A stretch of 5,559 bases of DNA from Coprococcus_A sp051877705. Its GTDB lineage: Bacteria; Bacillota; Clostridia; Lachnospirales; Lachnospiraceae. Location: assembly GCA_051877705.1 (NCBI GenBank), contig JBJEJD010000034.1, forward strand, positions 1 through 5,559, in the 5' to 3' direction. The notes beneath the pieces are model-generated. The model was given only the letters and a program-made list of their open reading frames with translations, had not been told where the DNA came from and ran no database searches. Made by a program: the position numbers and the translations under genes. Shown piece by piece: positions 4,355-5,559 of this stretch (position 1 is the first letter of the stretch; each line of letters opens with the position of its first letter).

Positions 4355-5559
4355 ATGTACAATTTTGACGAAATTATTGACAGACAGCACACCAATGCCA
4401 TGAATACAGATGGGTTCCGTGATTATATCTTTCATGCAGATGAAAATATGAAATTCCCGTATAAGGATGAAGAGTTTATCCGTATGTGGGTGGCTGATAT
4501 GGAATTTGCCACACCGGATGTTGTTATTGATGGTATGAGAGAACGACTTGACAAGCGTATTTTTGGTTACACCAGAGTATTTGAGAAGAGCTATTATGAT
4601 GCATTTTCCAGCTGGTGCCAGAATCGTTATGACTGGACATTTCCAAGGGAACAGATGGTGATGTCCAATGGTATTATTCCTGCATTATATGAACTGGTGG
4701 AATATATCTGTAAGCCTGATGAAAAAGTACTGTTTCTGACTCCATCTTATGCCTATTTCAAATATGCGGCAGATTATAATAATCGTGATTATGTCTGCTC
4801 GGATCTGAAATACGAGAATGGAAGATACAGTATTGATTTTGAGGATTTCGACCGTAAGGCTGCGGATGAAAAGACAACATTGTTAATCTTTTGTAATCCT
4901 CATAATCCAAGCGGCAGAGTATGGAAGGAAGATGAACTGAAGAAAGTGGCGGACATCATTGAGAAACATCGTCTGTGGGTTATTTCTGATGAAATTCACT
5001 GTGATCTGCTGCGTCTGAATCAGAAGCATATTCCTCTTGGAAAGATCATGCCGGATTACAGACGACTTGTTACTGCGATGGCGCCTAGTAAGACTTTCAA
5101 TCTGGCAGGTATGATGATTTCCAATATTATCATTCGTGATGCAGAATTGAGGGAAATCTGGCTTAACCGTCACTATAATTTTGATAATCCGTTAAGTATT
5201 GCGGCGGCTCAGGCAGCTTACGAAAGAGGAAGTGTATGGCTGGAAGAACTGAGAGCTTATTTGGATGAAAACTTCCGTTTTACCGGAGAATATCTGAAGG
5301 AGCACCTGCCGAAGGCAAAATATGAAATTTCAGAAGCCACTTATCTTGCATGGGTTGATCTGAATGCATATTTTGAACCGGATGAACATCTGCCGTTATT
5401 CTTTGCTTACAAGGCGGGCGTATTACTGGAGGGCGGCAATATGTTTGTACAGAATTCAGATGGTTTTATTCGTCTTAATCTGGCCTGCCCGAAAGCGGTA
5501 CTGGCGGAAGGACTGAAGAGAATCTGTGAAGCTGTTAATACGAAGCATACTGAAAAGTA
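4355..5559 (+). CDS. MalY/PatB-family PLP-dependent aminotransferase or cystathionine beta-lyase (right edge)
   Basis: This is a fold-type I pyridoxal phosphate enzyme of the MalY/PatB group, whose members cleave C-S bonds (cystathionine or cysteine conjugates, giving pyruvate, ammonia and a thiol) or transaminate. The 401 visible codons begin MYNFDEIIDRQHTNAM. Landmarks are MWVADMEFATPDVV near 44-57, the cofactor loop NPHNPSG at 181-187, SDEIHCDL with D212 for the pyridine nitrogen, the Schiff-base lysine K246 in APSKTFNLAG, and the substrate carboxylate arginine R373 in FIRLNLACP. All key residues are intact. The family is about 390-400 residues long, and the window ends on the first two bases (TA) of the next codon, so the stop codon is probably at or just past the edge. 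The ATG at 4355 is supported by AAAGGA and by homologous N-termini. The divergent XRE gene is its probable regulator. Which reaction dominates cannot be told from sequence. Confidence 0.92.
   Translation, partial: MYNFDEIIDRQHTNAMNTDGFRDYIFHADENMKFPYKDEEFIRMWVADMEFATPDVVIDGMRERLDKRIFGYTRVFEKSYYDAFSSWCQNRYDWTFPREQMVMSNGIIPALYELVEYICKPDEKVLFLTPSYAYFKYAADYNNRDYVCSDLKYENGRYSIDFEDFDRKAADEKTTLLIFCNPHNPSGRVWKEDELKKVADIIEKHRLWVISDEIHCDLLRLNQKHIPLGKIMPDYRRLVTAMAPSKTFNLAGMMISNIIIRDAELREIWLNRHYNFDNPLSIAAAQAAYERGSVWLEELRAYLDENFRFTGEYLKEHLPKAKYEISEATYLAWVDLNAYFEPDEHLPLFFAYKAGVLLEGGNMFVQNSDGFIRLNLACPKAVLAEGLKRICEAVNTKHTEK

Noticed and set aside
4883..5173. Minus-strand open frame within the MalY/PatB gene
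   Set aside because: The plus strand here encodes the intact PLP site, including D212 and K246, so the antisense frame is a shadow.

Overview
The window looks like a low-GC Gram-positive anaerobe of the Clostridia, most likely a gut Lachnospiraceae-type genome. This rests on strong AGGAGG-type ribosome binding sites before most genes, AT-rich spacers with sigma-A-like promoters, a small 2[4Fe-4S] ferredoxin, and a MalY/PatB aminotransferase paired with an XRE regulator. The taxon is an inference from gene style. No rRNA, tRNA, CRISPR array or insertion sequence was seen.

Layout. Bases 1-250 (-) hold the N-terminus of a MATE efflux transporter. Bases 316-1823 (-) hold a three-gene operon, read from 1823 downwards: an FMN-binding split-barrel flavoprotein, an 8-Cys ferredoxin and a zinc-type macrodomain ADP-ribosyl hydrolase. 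A 212-base divergent control region separates it from a class M sirtuin (SirTM, 2036-2917, +). An HxlR-family regulator follows (3011-3385, +). A perfect hairpin then separates it from a convergent XRE-family regulator (3404-4111, -), which is divergent from a MalY/PatB PLP enzyme (4355 to the window end, +).

The core, 316-3385, reads as one module. SirTM is expected to attach ADP-ribose to a protein using NAD+, and the macrodomain is expected to remove it. The flavoprotein and ferredoxin suggest a redox target or output. In the described Staphylococcus and Streptococcus loci, SirTM and the macrodomain sit with a GcvH-like lipoyl carrier (GcvH-L) and a lipoate ligase (LplA2). Neither is present in this window, so the substrate here may differ.

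The regulatory layout supports a single regulon. A 13-base palindromic element, consensus ATGAGTCRCTCAT, lies before the flavoprotein operon, before sirTM and before hxlR. In each case its centre is exactly 22 bases upstream of the first base of a predicted -35 hexamer, and each predicted promoter has a 17-base spacer. Identical placement upstream of the -35 suggests the HxlR protein activates all three units, including its own gene. The MATE promoter is a partial copy of the flavoprotein promoter but lacks this element. The XRE and MalY/PatB pair appears to be a separate unit.
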